From an uncultured Collinsella sp. (GTDB lineage Bacteria; Actinomycetota; Coriobacteriia; Coriobacteriales; Coriobacteriaceae), in the NCBI GenBank assembly GCA_900548255.1, contig URKH01000052.1, forward strand, positions 1 to 14,800: a DNA stretch of 14,800 nucleotides, given 5' to 3'. Positions 6,539 through 13,524 of the stretch are shown here, in pieces. The translations under genes were made by a program, and so were the position numbers. The notes under the pieces were generated by a model, which saw only the letters and a program-made list of their open reading frames with translations, made no database searches and was not told where the DNA came from. How positions within the stretch are numbered: the stretch's first letter is position 1; the number at the start of each line of letters is the position of its first letter.

Positions 6539-6607
6539 GTGGGTCGTTTTGAAGGTAATTCATGGGACCATTTGTCGGTAATCCGTGGGTCATTTTTCCT
6601 CGCGTTG
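6539..6607. repeat. Three tandem imperfect 23-bp repeats, possibly an IS21-family end
   Basis: Units start at 6539 (GTGGGTCGTTTTGAAGGTAA...), 6562 (ATGGGACCATTTGTCGGTAA...) and 6585 (GTGGGTCATTTTTCC...). The first two match at 16 of 23 positions; the third matches mainly over its first 12. Regularly spaced TGGGTC-N-TTTT...GGTAAT units are what I recall of the multiple terminal repeats of IS21-family elements. No istA or istB gene is present, so this would be a solo end. It sits exactly between the broken brnT and the rpmE promoter. Confidence 0.55.
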
Positions 6608-6629
6608 TGCCGAAAAGACCGTGAACCTT

Positions 6630-6658
6630 TTGTGGGACGCGCGGCGCCGTGGTACCAT
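6630..6658 (+). promoter_or_regulatory. Probable rpmE promoter
   Basis: TTGTGG (6630-6635) and TACCAT (6653-6658) are separated by exactly 17 bases, which would start transcription near 6665. The promoter lies just downstream of the IS-like repeats, so the insertion may have ended immediately next to it. Confidence 0.5.
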
Positions 6659-6671
6659 AGCCGAGTTTGTT

Positions 6672-6720
6672 GTCTTGGTCGGAAACCAAGACGCCTTATG
6701 CGCTGATCGGTAACCAGCGC
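6672..6720 (+). ncRNA. Two-hairpin leader of rpmE, candidate L31 autoregulatory leader
   Basis: The 5' leader carries two consecutive hairpins. The first is an 8-bp stem GTCTTGGT/ACCAAGAC (6672-6679 with 6685-6692, loop CGGAA). The second is GCGCTG/CAGCGC (6700-6705 with 6715-6720). Both place a similar TCGG-A/T-AACCA sequence in the loop region, so the leader repeats one motif. Clade-specific structured L31 leaders have been proposed in bacteria. An L31 protein binding its own leader is the natural inference here. Confidence 0.5.
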
Positions 6721-6742
6721 CTGACCAATAAGGAGTCCTACC

Positions 6743-7156
6743 ATGAAGCAGGGTATCCATCCCCAGTATGTCGAGTGCACGGTGACGTGCTCCTGCGGCA
6801 ACACCTTCAAGACGCACGCTACCGTGTCCGAGATGAAGGTCGAGCTTTGCAACGAGTGCCACCCGTTCTACACCGGCCAGCAGAAGTTCGTCGACACCGG
6901 TGGACGCGTCCAGCGCTTCGCCGACAAGTTCGGTGGCGCCGCTGCCGCCCAGCTCAAGAAGGCCGAGGAGGCCAAGGCTGCCAAGGCCGCCAAGGCTGCT
7001 GAGGCCGAGGCTGCTCGCAAGGCCGCCGCTGAGGCTAAGGCTGCCGAGAAGGCTAAGCGTGCTGCTAAGTTTGCCGAGGAGGCTGCCAAGCAGGCCGCCG
7101 AGGCTCCCGTCGAGGAGGCCGCTGCCGAGGCCGAGACCACCGAGGCTGCTGAGTAA
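6743..7156 (+). CDS. rpmE: Ribosomal protein bL31 with long Ala/Lys/Glu C-terminal extension
   Basis: Residues 1-66 are a typical zinc-type bL31, beginning MKQGIHPQYVECTVTCSCGN. The zinc ligands are C16, C18, C36 and C39 (CxC...CxxC), followed by HPFYTG. bL31 is a 50S protein at the central protuberance that helps bridge the two subunits. It is usually about 70-90 residues, but this one has 137. Residues 67-137 are a low-complexity tail of Ala, Lys, Glu and Arg with repeats such as AKAAKAAEAEAARKAAAEAK, likely a long charged helix ending in an acidic stretch. AAGGAG lies seven bases upstream of the ATG. It is monocistronic, with its own promoter, leader and terminator. Four Cys imply the zinc-replete (C+) form. 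Confidence 0.95.
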   Translation: MKQGIHPQYVECTVTCSCGNTFKTHATVSEMKVELCNECHPFYTGQQKFVDTGGRVQRFADKFGGAAAAQLKKAEEAKAAKAAKAAEAEAARKAAAEAKAAEKAKRAAKFAEEAAKQAAEAPVEEAAAEAETTEAAE

Positions 7157-7191
7157 ATAGCTCGCCGCGGAATCGCTCGCATTCATGGCAT

Positions 7192-7234
7192 AAGGGCCGT
7201 GCATCCGTTTGGGTGCGCGGCCCTTTTCTTTTTA
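7192..7234 (+). terminator. Rho-independent terminator after rpmE
   Basis: AAGGGCCG pairs with CGGCCCTT, then GCATCC with GGGTGC (one G-T pair) around a GTTT loop, followed by a T-rich run to 7234. Its hairpin core recurs in the terminator at 11554. Confidence 0.9.
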
Positions 7235-7301
7235 TTGGTGCAAGCCAACCTGTCCTCATTGCACCAGATTGGTGCGAAGGGGACAGGTTTGCTTGCACCA
7301 A
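7235..7301. repeat. Large imperfect palindrome with 23-base arms
   Basis: Arms 7235-7257 (starting TTGGTGCAAGC, ending in CCTGTCC and two more bases) and 7279-7301 match at 21 of 23 positions. The interior 7258-7278 is itself a hairpin (TTGCACCA-GAT-TGGTGCGA). It follows directly on the rpmE terminator T-run. No protein is encoded. Possibly a dispersed REP-like or miniature element. Confidence 0.7.
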
Positions 7302-7331
7302 ATGGCAGAGAGGCGGCGTTTGGCCAGATAA

Positions 7332-7368
7332 AACCTGCCAAAATTAACCTGTCCCATTGTGGCAGGTT
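7332..7368. repeat. Second palindrome related to the 7235 element
   Basis: AACCTGCCA (7332-7340) and TGGCAGGTT (7360-7368) form a perfect 9-bp inverted repeat. Its loop carries AACCTGTCCC (7346-7355), a word shared with the left arm of the neighbouring palindrome. With the 7235 repeat it fills most of the gap between rpmE and secA. The rest (7369-7497) holds a possible -10 box, TACAAT at 7431-7436, with no convincing -35. Confidence 0.55.
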
Positions 7369-7497
7369 GGTCGTAGTTATTACGTGGCGGTCGAGGTCGA
7401 CCGTATAGGCCGCGCCTTGTTTGGCTAAAGTACAATCATCTGTGTTTAACTCGCCCGCAGCTGCACGGCGTGGGCGATGGCCAAAAAGGAAAACCAC

Positions 7498-10305
7498 ATG
7501 GGATTCATGTCAAAGCTGCTGTCCTTTGGATCCGATAAGGACCTTAAGCGCTACTACAAGATCGTCGACCAGATCAACGGTCTTGAGCCCCAGTTTGAGA
7601 AGATGACCGAGGAGGAACTCCGCTGCCAGACCGATAAGTTCCGCGAGCGTTACGCCAACGGCGAGTCGCTCGACGACATGCTCCCCGAGGCCTTTGCCAC
7701 CGTGCGTGAGGCTTCCAAGCGCACCATGGGTATGCGCCACTTTGACGTGCAGCTTATTGGCGCCATGGCACTGCACGAGGGCCACATCGCCGAGATGAAG
7801 ACCGGCGAAGGTAAGACCCTCGTCTCCACGTTGGCTGGCTATCTCAACGCTATTGCCGGCAAGGGCGTGCACGTCGTTACTGTCAATGATTACCTTGCCA
7901 AGCGTGACTCCGAGTGGATGGGCCGCATCTATAAGTACCTGGGCATGACCGTCGGTCTGCTCCAGAACAACATGCCGCTCGAGCTCAAGCGTCCGGCCTA
8001 CCAGGCAGACGTCACCTACGGCACCAACTCCGAGTTCGGTTTCGACTACCTGCGCGACAACATGGTCACCCGTCCCGAGCAGCGCGTGCAGCGCGGTCAC
8101 AACTACGCCATCGTCGACGAGGTCGACTCCATCCTGATCGATGAGGCCAGGACGCCGCTCATTATCTCGGGCGCCGGCACTAAGTCCGCCAGCACCTACA
8201 AGGACTTCGCGCGTGCCGTGCGTGGCCTTGAGCGCGGCGAGGACGTGTCGCACGACATGCTTACCGCCACCGAGGACGTTGAGCCCACGGGCGACTACGT
8301 CATGGACGAGGCCAAGCACACCATTGCCGCCACCGAGCGCGGCCTTAAGAAAATCGAGCGCCGCCTGGGTATTGATGACATCTATGCCGATCTGTCCGGC
8401 CAGCTGGTCAACCACCTGCAGCAGGCGCTGAAGGCCCAGTACATGTTCCACCGCGATAAGCAGTACGTGGTCACCAACGGCGAGGTCAAGATCGTCGACG
8501 AGTTCACCGGCCGCATTATGGAAGGCCGCCGTTACTCCGAGGGCCTGCACCAGGCCATCGAGGCCAAAGAGGGTGTGCTCGTGCGCGAGGAGAACCAGAC
8601 GCTGGCCACCATCACCCTGCAGAACTATTTCCGTCTGTATGACAAGCTCTCCGGCATGACCGGCACGGCACTTACCGAGGATGCCGAGTTCCGCGAGATC
8701 TACAAGCTGCCCGTCGAGGTCATCCCCTCCAACAAGCCCGTGCAGCGCGTGGACCACGAGGACCTGGTGTACCGCACCATTCAGGCTAAATACAACGCCG
8801 TTGCCGACGACGTTGAGCGTCGTCACGCCAAGGGCCAGCCGGTCCTGGTGGGCACCGTCTCCATCGAGAGCTCCGAGAAGCTGTCTGCCGCCCTCACCAA
8901 GCGCGGCATCGCGCACGAGGTCCTCAACGCCAAGCACCACGAGCGCGAGGCCCATATCGTGGCCCAGGCAGGACGTTACGGCGCCGTGACCATCGCCACC
9001 AACATGGCCGGTCGTGGCACCGACATCCTGCTGGGCGGCAACCCCGACGAGCTGGTGCGCGAACGCCTGGAGTACGAGGGCCTGACCATGGAGGACGTGA
9101 CGCCCGAGCAGCTCGAGCAGTTTAACGCCGAGGCCAAGGAGACCTGCAAGGCCGAGCGCGAGCGCGTGCTTGCCGCCGGTGGCCTGACCGTTATCGGCAC
9201 CGAGCGCCACGAGTCCCGCCGTATCGACAACCAGCTGCGCGGCCGCTCCGGCCGTCAGGGCGATCCGGGCGAGACCCAGTTCTACCTGTCGCTCGAGGAT
9301 GACCTCATGCGCCTGTTCGGCGGCGACAGGATGGACCGCGTCTCCAAGATGATGGTCACGGCCGACATGGGCGACGACATGCCCATCCAACACAAGATTA
9401 TTTCCAAGGCCGTCGAGAGCGCCCAGCACAAGGTCGAGAGCATCAACTTCTCCATGCGTAAGAGCGTTCTTGAGTACGACGACGTTATGAACAAGCAGCG
9501 CCAGGTCATCTACGCCGAGCGCAACAAGATTCTGGACGGCAAGGACCTGACCGACCACATCACCGAGGTCATGCACGATACCGTGTACCGCTGCGTGCAG
9601 GAGTTCTGCACCAAGGACAGCCACGATGGCGAGCGCGACCTGGAGGGCCTGCGCAAGTGGGTCGTGGAGCTCACCGGGCATATCGATACGCCCAAGTTCC
9701 CCGACGAGGACTTTGAGGCCCTGGCTGCCGATGTCCTGGCCTATGTTGAGAAGTGCTACAACATGAAGGCCGAGCGTCTGGGCGAGGACCTGATGCGCGA
9801 GCTCAATACCCAGGTCATGCTGCGCGTCATCGATACCCGCTGGATGAACTACCTGCAGGAGATGGACTACCTTAAGACCGGCATCGGGCTGCGCGGCTTT
9901 GGCCAGCGCGACCCGCTGGTTGAGTACAAGACCGAGGCCTACGGCGCGTTCCAGATACTCGTCGATACCATGTACGAGGATTACCTGCGCACCGTCCTGC
10001 GCATCGAGATCAAGGCCGCCCCGCACGCCGTGGAGCACAAGGAAGAGCCCGCGCTCGAGGGCGCGCGCTTCTCCGGTCCTGCCGAGGTCGATGGCGACAA
10101 CGGCAACTCGGTGCTGCGCAAGCAGGCACAGGTGCAAGCCCGTACGGCCGTCCAGGGAGGCCCGGCTGCCGTCAACAACGGTGGCAAGGTGACCACCTAT
10201 CGCAAGTCCGAGAGCGACGATCCGTACGTCAACGTGGGCCGCAATGACCTTTGCCCCTGCGGCAGCGGCAAGAAGTTCAAGTACTGCCACGGCAGGAATC
10301 GTTAA
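7498..10305 (+). CDS. secA: Preprotein translocase ATPase SecA
   Basis: SecA is the ATP-driven motor that pushes unfolded preproteins through SecYEG. With the start at 7498 (AAGGA eight bases upstream; the in-frame ATG at 7477 has a weaker site) it has 935 residues. Visible features include Walker A TGEGKT (K106), DEVD at 207-210, the preprotein cross-linking region after about 230, TNMAGRGTDILLGGNP, and the second helicase domain ending GTERHESRRIDNQLRGRSGR. The helical scaffold follows (DVMNKQRQVIYAER and MRELNTQVMLRVIDTRWMNY). The C-terminal zinc/SecB-type tail is LCPCGSGKKFKYCHG (C919, C921, C930, H931). A region around residues 235-265 (RGLERGEDVSHDMLTATEDV) looks longer than in many SecA proteins. 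It overlaps prfB by one base. Confidence 0.98.
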   Translation: MGFMSKLLSFGSDKDLKRYYKIVDQINGLEPQFEKMTEEELRCQTDKFRERYANGESLDDMLPEAFATVREASKRTMGMRHFDVQLIGAMALHEGHIAEMKTGEGKTLVSTLAGYLNAIAGKGVHVVTVNDYLAKRDSEWMGRIYKYLGMTVGLLQNNMPLELKRPAYQADVTYGTNSEFGFDYLRDNMVTRPEQRVQRGHNYAIVDEVDSILIDEARTPLIISGAGTKSASTYKDFARAVRGLERGEDVSHDMLTATEDVEPTGDYVMDEAKHTIAATERGLKKIERRLGIDDIYADLSGQLVNHLQQALKAQYMFHRDKQYVVTNGEVKIVDEFTGRIMEGRRYSEGLHQAIEAKEGVLVREENQTLATITLQNYFRLYDKLSGMTGTALTEDAEFREIYKLPVEVIPSNKPVQRVDHEDLVYRTIQAKYNAVADDVERRHAKGQPVLVGTVSIESSEKLSAALTKRGIAHEVLNAKHHEREAHIVAQAGRYGAVTIATNMAGRGTDILLGGNPDELVRERLEYEGLTMEDVTPEQLEQFNAEAKETCKAERERVLAAGGLTVIGTERHESRRIDNQLRGRSGRQGDPGETQFYLSLEDDLMRLFGGDRMDRVSKMMVTADMGDDMPIQHKIISKAVESAQHKVESINFSMRKSVLEYDDVMNKQRQVIYAERNKILDGKDLTDHITEVMHDTVYRCVQEFCTKDSHDGERDLEGLRKWVVELTGHIDTPKFPDEDFEALAADVLAYVEKCYNMKAERLGEDLMRELNTQVMLRVIDTRWMNYLQEMDYLKTGIGLRGFGQRDPLVEYKTEAYGAFQILVDTMYEDYLRTVLRIEIKAAPHAVEHKEEPALEGARFSGPAEVDGDNGNSVLRKQAQVQARTAVQGGPAAVNNGGKVTTYRKSESDDPYVNVGRNDLCPCGSGKKFKYCHGRNR

Positions 10306-11453
10306 TGGCTGAGGCTTTAGAGGTAACGCCCGCCGAGCTGGACGCGTTTGCGGACCGGCTCGGCGAGGTCGAGTCGTATCTTCATTTGGACGAAAAGCGC
10401 ACGCGCGTGACCGAGCTCGAGGCCAAAAGTGTTGCCCCTGGCTTTTGGGATGACGCCGACGCCGCCCGTGCCACCATGGAGGAGATCGCGCGTACCAAGG
10501 AAGATATCGCTGCCGTGGACACCGCGCGCGGCGAGCTTTCCGATGCCCGCGCCGCGCTGGAGCTTGCCGAGGAGATGGGGGATGACCCCGACGCCGTCGC
10601 CCTTCGCGAGGAGGCTACAGCCACGGCTGAGCGCCTGGCCCGTGCCATCGATGAGCTTGAGCTTTCGAGCTGGTTTACCGGTGAGTTCGATCACGGCGAT
10701 GCCATTGTGACCATCAAGCCCGGACAGGGCGGCCTGGAGGCGCAGGACTGGACCTTCATGCTCTTCAAGATGTACATGAAGTACTGCCAGCGTCGCGGCT
10801 GGAAGGTCACCATTAACGACTGCCCCGCAGCCGAGGTCATCGGCATCGACCGTGCGACCTTTACCGTCGAGGGCAAGGACGCGTTTGGCATGCTGCGCGC
10901 CGAGGCCGGCGTCCACCGTCTGGTGCGCATTAGCCCCACCGACGACAAGAAGCGCCGCCAGACCACGTTTGCCGGCGTCGAGGTCATCCCCGTGCTGCCT
11001 GACGATATCGACATCGAGATCAGTCCCGACGATATCCGCGTGGACGTGTATCACGCGAGCGGCCCGGGCGGACAGGGCGTAAACACCACCGACTCCGCCG
11101 TGCGCGTGACGCATTTCCCCAGCGGCATTGTGGTTACCTGCCAAAACGAGCGCAGCCAGATTCAAAACAAGGCCGCGTGCATGCAGATTCTCAAGGCCCG
11201 TCTGTACGAGATCGAGCTCGAGAGGCGCGCCGAGGCGCTCGACGAGATTCGTGGACCCAAGACCACGATCGGTTTTGGTAACCAGATTCGCAGCTACGTG
11301 CTCTACCCGTATCAGATGGTCAAGGACCTGCGCTCGGGTGTGGAGACTAGCAACGTCGAGGCCGTTCTCGACGATGGCGATCTGGATCCGTTTGTGATCG
11401 GCTACCATCGCTGGGCAACCGGCAACGCCGATGCGGAGGCCCCGTCTGTCTAA
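10305..11453 (+). CDS. prfB: Peptide chain release factor 2 (RF2), frameshift-free, SPF motif replaced by SPT
   Basis: RF2 ends translation at UGA and UAA. The ATG shares its first A with the SecA stop (TAATG), so translation is coupled. The 382-residue protein has an N-terminal helical domain, then domains 2-4 with the catalytic GGQ at 255-257 (in SGPGGQGVNTTDSAVR) and the typical end NQIRSYVLYPYQMVKDLRSG then VETSN. Around codon 26, where many prfB genes carry a CUU-UGA programmed frameshift, this gene reads S-Y-L-H-L-D in frame with no stop, so none is needed. The stop-codon recognition tripeptide, normally SPF in RF2, reads SPT at 210-212 (RISPTDDKKRRQTTF). Identity as RF2 is secure from overall similarity and from the secA-prfB order shared with other bacteria. 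Confidence 0.95.
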   Translation: MAEALEVTPAELDAFADRLGEVESYLHLDEKRTRVTELEAKSVAPGFWDDADAARATMEEIARTKEDIAAVDTARGELSDARAALELAEEMGDDPDAVALREEATATAERLARAIDELELSSWFTGEFDHGDAIVTIKPGQGGLEAQDWTFMLFKMYMKYCQRRGWKVTINDCPAAEVIGIDRATFTVEGKDAFGMLRAEAGVHRLVRISPTDDKKRRQTTFAGVEVIPVLPDDIDIEISPDDIRVDVYHASGPGGQGVNTTDSAVRVTHFPSGIVVTCQNERSQIQNKAACMQILKARLYEIELERRAEALDEIRGPKTTIGFGNQIRSYVLYPYQMVKDLRSGVETSNVEAVLDDGDLDPFVIGYHRWATGNADAEAPSV

Positions 11454-11553
11454 ACCCATAGGGTTGGCTTTGGGCAGATGTGGCCAATACGGACCCTGTG
11501 CGGGGGTGGTATTTGGTCGGCGAATCGGTAAAATCGAATACAAGAAGAAGCTC

Positions 11554-11582
11554 AAAGCGCATCCGTTTGGGTGCGCTTTTTT
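11554..11582 (+). terminator. Rho-independent terminator after prfB, placed in the yitT leader
   Basis: AAAGCGCATCC pairs with GGGTGCGCTTT around a GTTT loop, ending in six T (11577-11582). It ends 12 bases before the next start codon, and the ribosome binding site follows immediately. A possible -10 box (TAAAAT, 11529-11534) lies upstream, so transcripts from it would have to read through this hairpin. Confidence 0.85.
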
Positions 11583-11594
11583 GAGGGAGGCAGC

Positions 11595-12485
11595 ATGGCA
11601 TATCGTCTGGACATCAAGCGCATTCTTTCGATGAACTTCTTTCGCGATCTGCCCCAGATTATGTTGGGGTGCGCTCTGGCCGCTATTGCGACCGACCTGT
11701 TTTTGATTCCCAACGGCCTTGCTGCCGGTGGCGTTACGGGCCTTGCCACCATTATCCAGGCGGTCGGCGCCTCGCATGGCATATCGCTTCCCGTCGGTAT
11801 CCAGACCATCGTGATGAATGCCTTGCTGCTGCTGGTCGTTATGCGCGAGGGCGGTATGTTCTATGTGGTGCAGACCGCGACGGGCTTTGTTCTGCTGGGC
11901 TTTTTCACCGACCTGTTCGCTCCGTTTGTGGCGCCGTTGGCACATGCCGATCTGATGCTGCCCGCTATGTGGGGCGGCATTATCACGGGCATCGGCTACG
12001 GCATGGTGCTGCGCGCCGGTGCCAACACCGGCGGCTCCGACACGATCGGCCAGATCATCTCGCGCAATACGTCGCTACCGGTGGGCTCCACCGTCATGGC
12101 GATCGATGTTGCCGTGTGCGCGCTGTCGGCCCCGGTCTTTTCGGTCGAAAACGCGCTGTATGCAGGTCTTTCGATGGTGATCAGCGGTTATGTGATCGAT
12201 GCTGTGGTCGATGGCGGCAACAAGCGTCGTATGGTGCTCATCATCTCGGACAACTTCCCCGATATCGCGGCCGACATCATGTATGGCCTGGGCCGCGGCT
12301 GCACCAAGTTAAAGGCGACCGGTATGTATTCGGGCGCCGAGAAGCCGGTGATTATGGTCATCGTGAGCCGTCGAGAGCTCAACACCCTGAAGACGATCGT
12401 GCGCGAGCGCGATCCTCACGCCATTGTGACGGTTGCCGATGTTACGGAAACCTTTGGCGAGGGATTCAAGGACATTAACGCGTAG
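11595..12485 (+). CDS. YitT-family integral membrane protein (DUF161 plus DUF2179)
   Basis: The 296-residue protein starts at ATG 11595, after GGGAGG. The first 200 residues contain five to six hydrophobic segments, including IMLGCALAAIATDLFLIPNG, and the family-typical GAxTGGSD (about 146-153, AGANTGGSDTIGQIISR). Together they form the YitT_membrane domain. The C-terminal soluble part (about 213-296), with MVLIISDNFPDIAADIMYGL, GCTKLKATGMYSG and VVTVADVTETFGEGF-like ending, is the DUF2179 domain. YitT-type proteins are widespread and of uncertain function; transport has been proposed. No terminator of note follows it, and it is separated from the transketolase genes by about 200 bases with no clear promoter. 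Confidence 0.9.
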   Translation: MAYRLDIKRILSMNFFRDLPQIMLGCALAAIATDLFLIPNGLAAGGVTGLATIIQAVGASHGISLPVGIQTIVMNALLLLVVMREGGMFYVVQTATGFVLLGFFTDLFAPFVAPLAHADLMLPAMWGGIITGIGYGMVLRAGANTGGSDTIGQIISRNTSLPVGSTVMAIDVAVCALSAPVFSVENALYAGLSMVISGYVIDAVVDGGNKRRMVLIISDNFPDIAADIMYGLGRGCTKLKATGMYSGAEKPVIMVIVSRRELNTLKTIVRERDPHAIVTVADVTETFGEGFKDINA

Positions 12486-12692
12486 GGCAGGCTGCGCCCC
12501 ATCCAAAAGACGTTCACATTGATAAACCGTTTCATCAGTGGGTCTGCCTGCTAAATTGCTCAAATAATGATAAAAAGTCTGGTAAAGCCATCAGTTTCCA
12601 GCATAATGAATGACGTACGTGCATTGCGGCTGTGTTGGGATTACCTTCTGTGCCGTGCGCATTTTGTCTAATGAGGATGAAAGGAAGGCACA

Positions 12693-13523
12693 ATGAGCGA
12701 CGAAGAGCTCAAAAAGGTTGCCAACGAGGTAAGGAAGGGCATCGTCACCGGCGTGCACGCTGCCAAGTCCGGCCATCCGGGCGGTTCGCTCGGCGCTGCC
12801 GACATCATGACCTATCTGTACTTTGAGGAAATGAACGTCGACCCGGCTGATCCCCACAAGGCCGACCGCGATCGCTTTGTGCTCTCCAAGGGCCACTGTG
12901 CTCCGGGTCTGTACGCCGTGCTCGCCGAGCGTGGGTTCTTCCCCAAGGAGGATCTCGAGACGCTGCGCCATATCGGTAGCCACCTGCAGGGCCACCCCAA
13001 CATGAACGACACCCCGGGCGTCGATATGTCCACCGGCTCGCTGGGCCAGGGCATCTCCGCCGCCGTGGGCATGGCGGTTGCCGCCAAGCACTGGGGCGAT
13101 GACTATCGCACCTACGCCCTGCTGGGTGATGGCGAGAGCGAGGAAGGCCAGGTCTGGGAGGCCGTCATGTTTGCCGGCAACCAGCAGCTCGATAACCTTT
13201 GCGTGATCGTTGACCACAACGGCCTGCAAATCGATGGTCCCGTCGAGGAGGTCAACGACCCCATGCCGCTGGCAGACAAGTTCCGCGCCTTTAAGTTCCA
13301 CGTGGTGGAGCTTGCCGACGGCAACGACTTTGATCAGATCCGCGCCGCCTTTGCCGAGGCCCGCGCCACCAAGGGCCAGCCGACCGCCATTATCGCCGAG
13401 ACCATGAAGGGCAAGGGCGTTTCCTTTATGGAGAACCAGGTGGGTTGGCACGGCAAGGCCCCCAACGATGAACAGTTTGAGCAGGCCATGGCAGAGCTCA
13501 CGGCCGCCGGAGAGGAGCTCTAG
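12693..13523 (+). CDS. Transketolase N-terminal subunit
   Basis: The 276-residue protein corresponds to the first third of full transketolase: the thiamine-diphosphate (pyrophosphate-binding) PP domain. Visible are AAKSGHPGGSLGAADIM, DRFVLSKGHCAPGLYAVL, LQGHPNMNDTPGVDMSTGSL, and the ThDP/Mg motif GDGE (about 145-148) with the later Asn in VIVDHNGLQIDG. Together with the next gene it forms a split transketolase, which moves two-carbon units between sugar phosphates in the non-oxidative pentose phosphate pathway. A good site (AAAGGAAGG) precedes the ATG. It is immediately followed by the C-subunit gene. The 12486-12692 leader shows only weak promoter-like words (CATAAT near 12602). Confidence 0.95.
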   Translation: MSDEELKKVANEVRKGIVTGVHAAKSGHPGGSLGAADIMTYLYFEEMNVDPADPHKADRDRFVLSKGHCAPGLYAVLAERGFFPKEDLETLRHIGSHLQGHPNMNDTPGVDMSTGSLGQGISAAVGMAVAAKHWGDDYRTYALLGDGESEEGQVWEAVMFAGNQQLDNLCVIVDHNGLQIDGPVEEVNDPMPLADKFRAFKFHVVELADGNDFDQIRAAFAEARATKGQPTAIIAETMKGKGVSFMENQVGWHGKAPNDEQFEQAMAELTAAGEEL

Positions 13524-13524
13524 G

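Noticed and set aside
6506..6607. CRISPR-like array
   Set aside because: The repeats are contiguous with no unique spacers, and no cas gene is present.
7199..7408. Plus-strand frame through the rpmE-secA gap
   Set aside because: It spans the terminator and both palindromes; mirror-image peptides on the two strands show that it is repeat DNA.
7510..10290. Very long minus-strand open frame opposite secA
   Set aside because: It mirrors the secA codons (biased GC-rich codons leave few stops on the reverse strand), is rich in L/V/G/H repeats and shows no domain.
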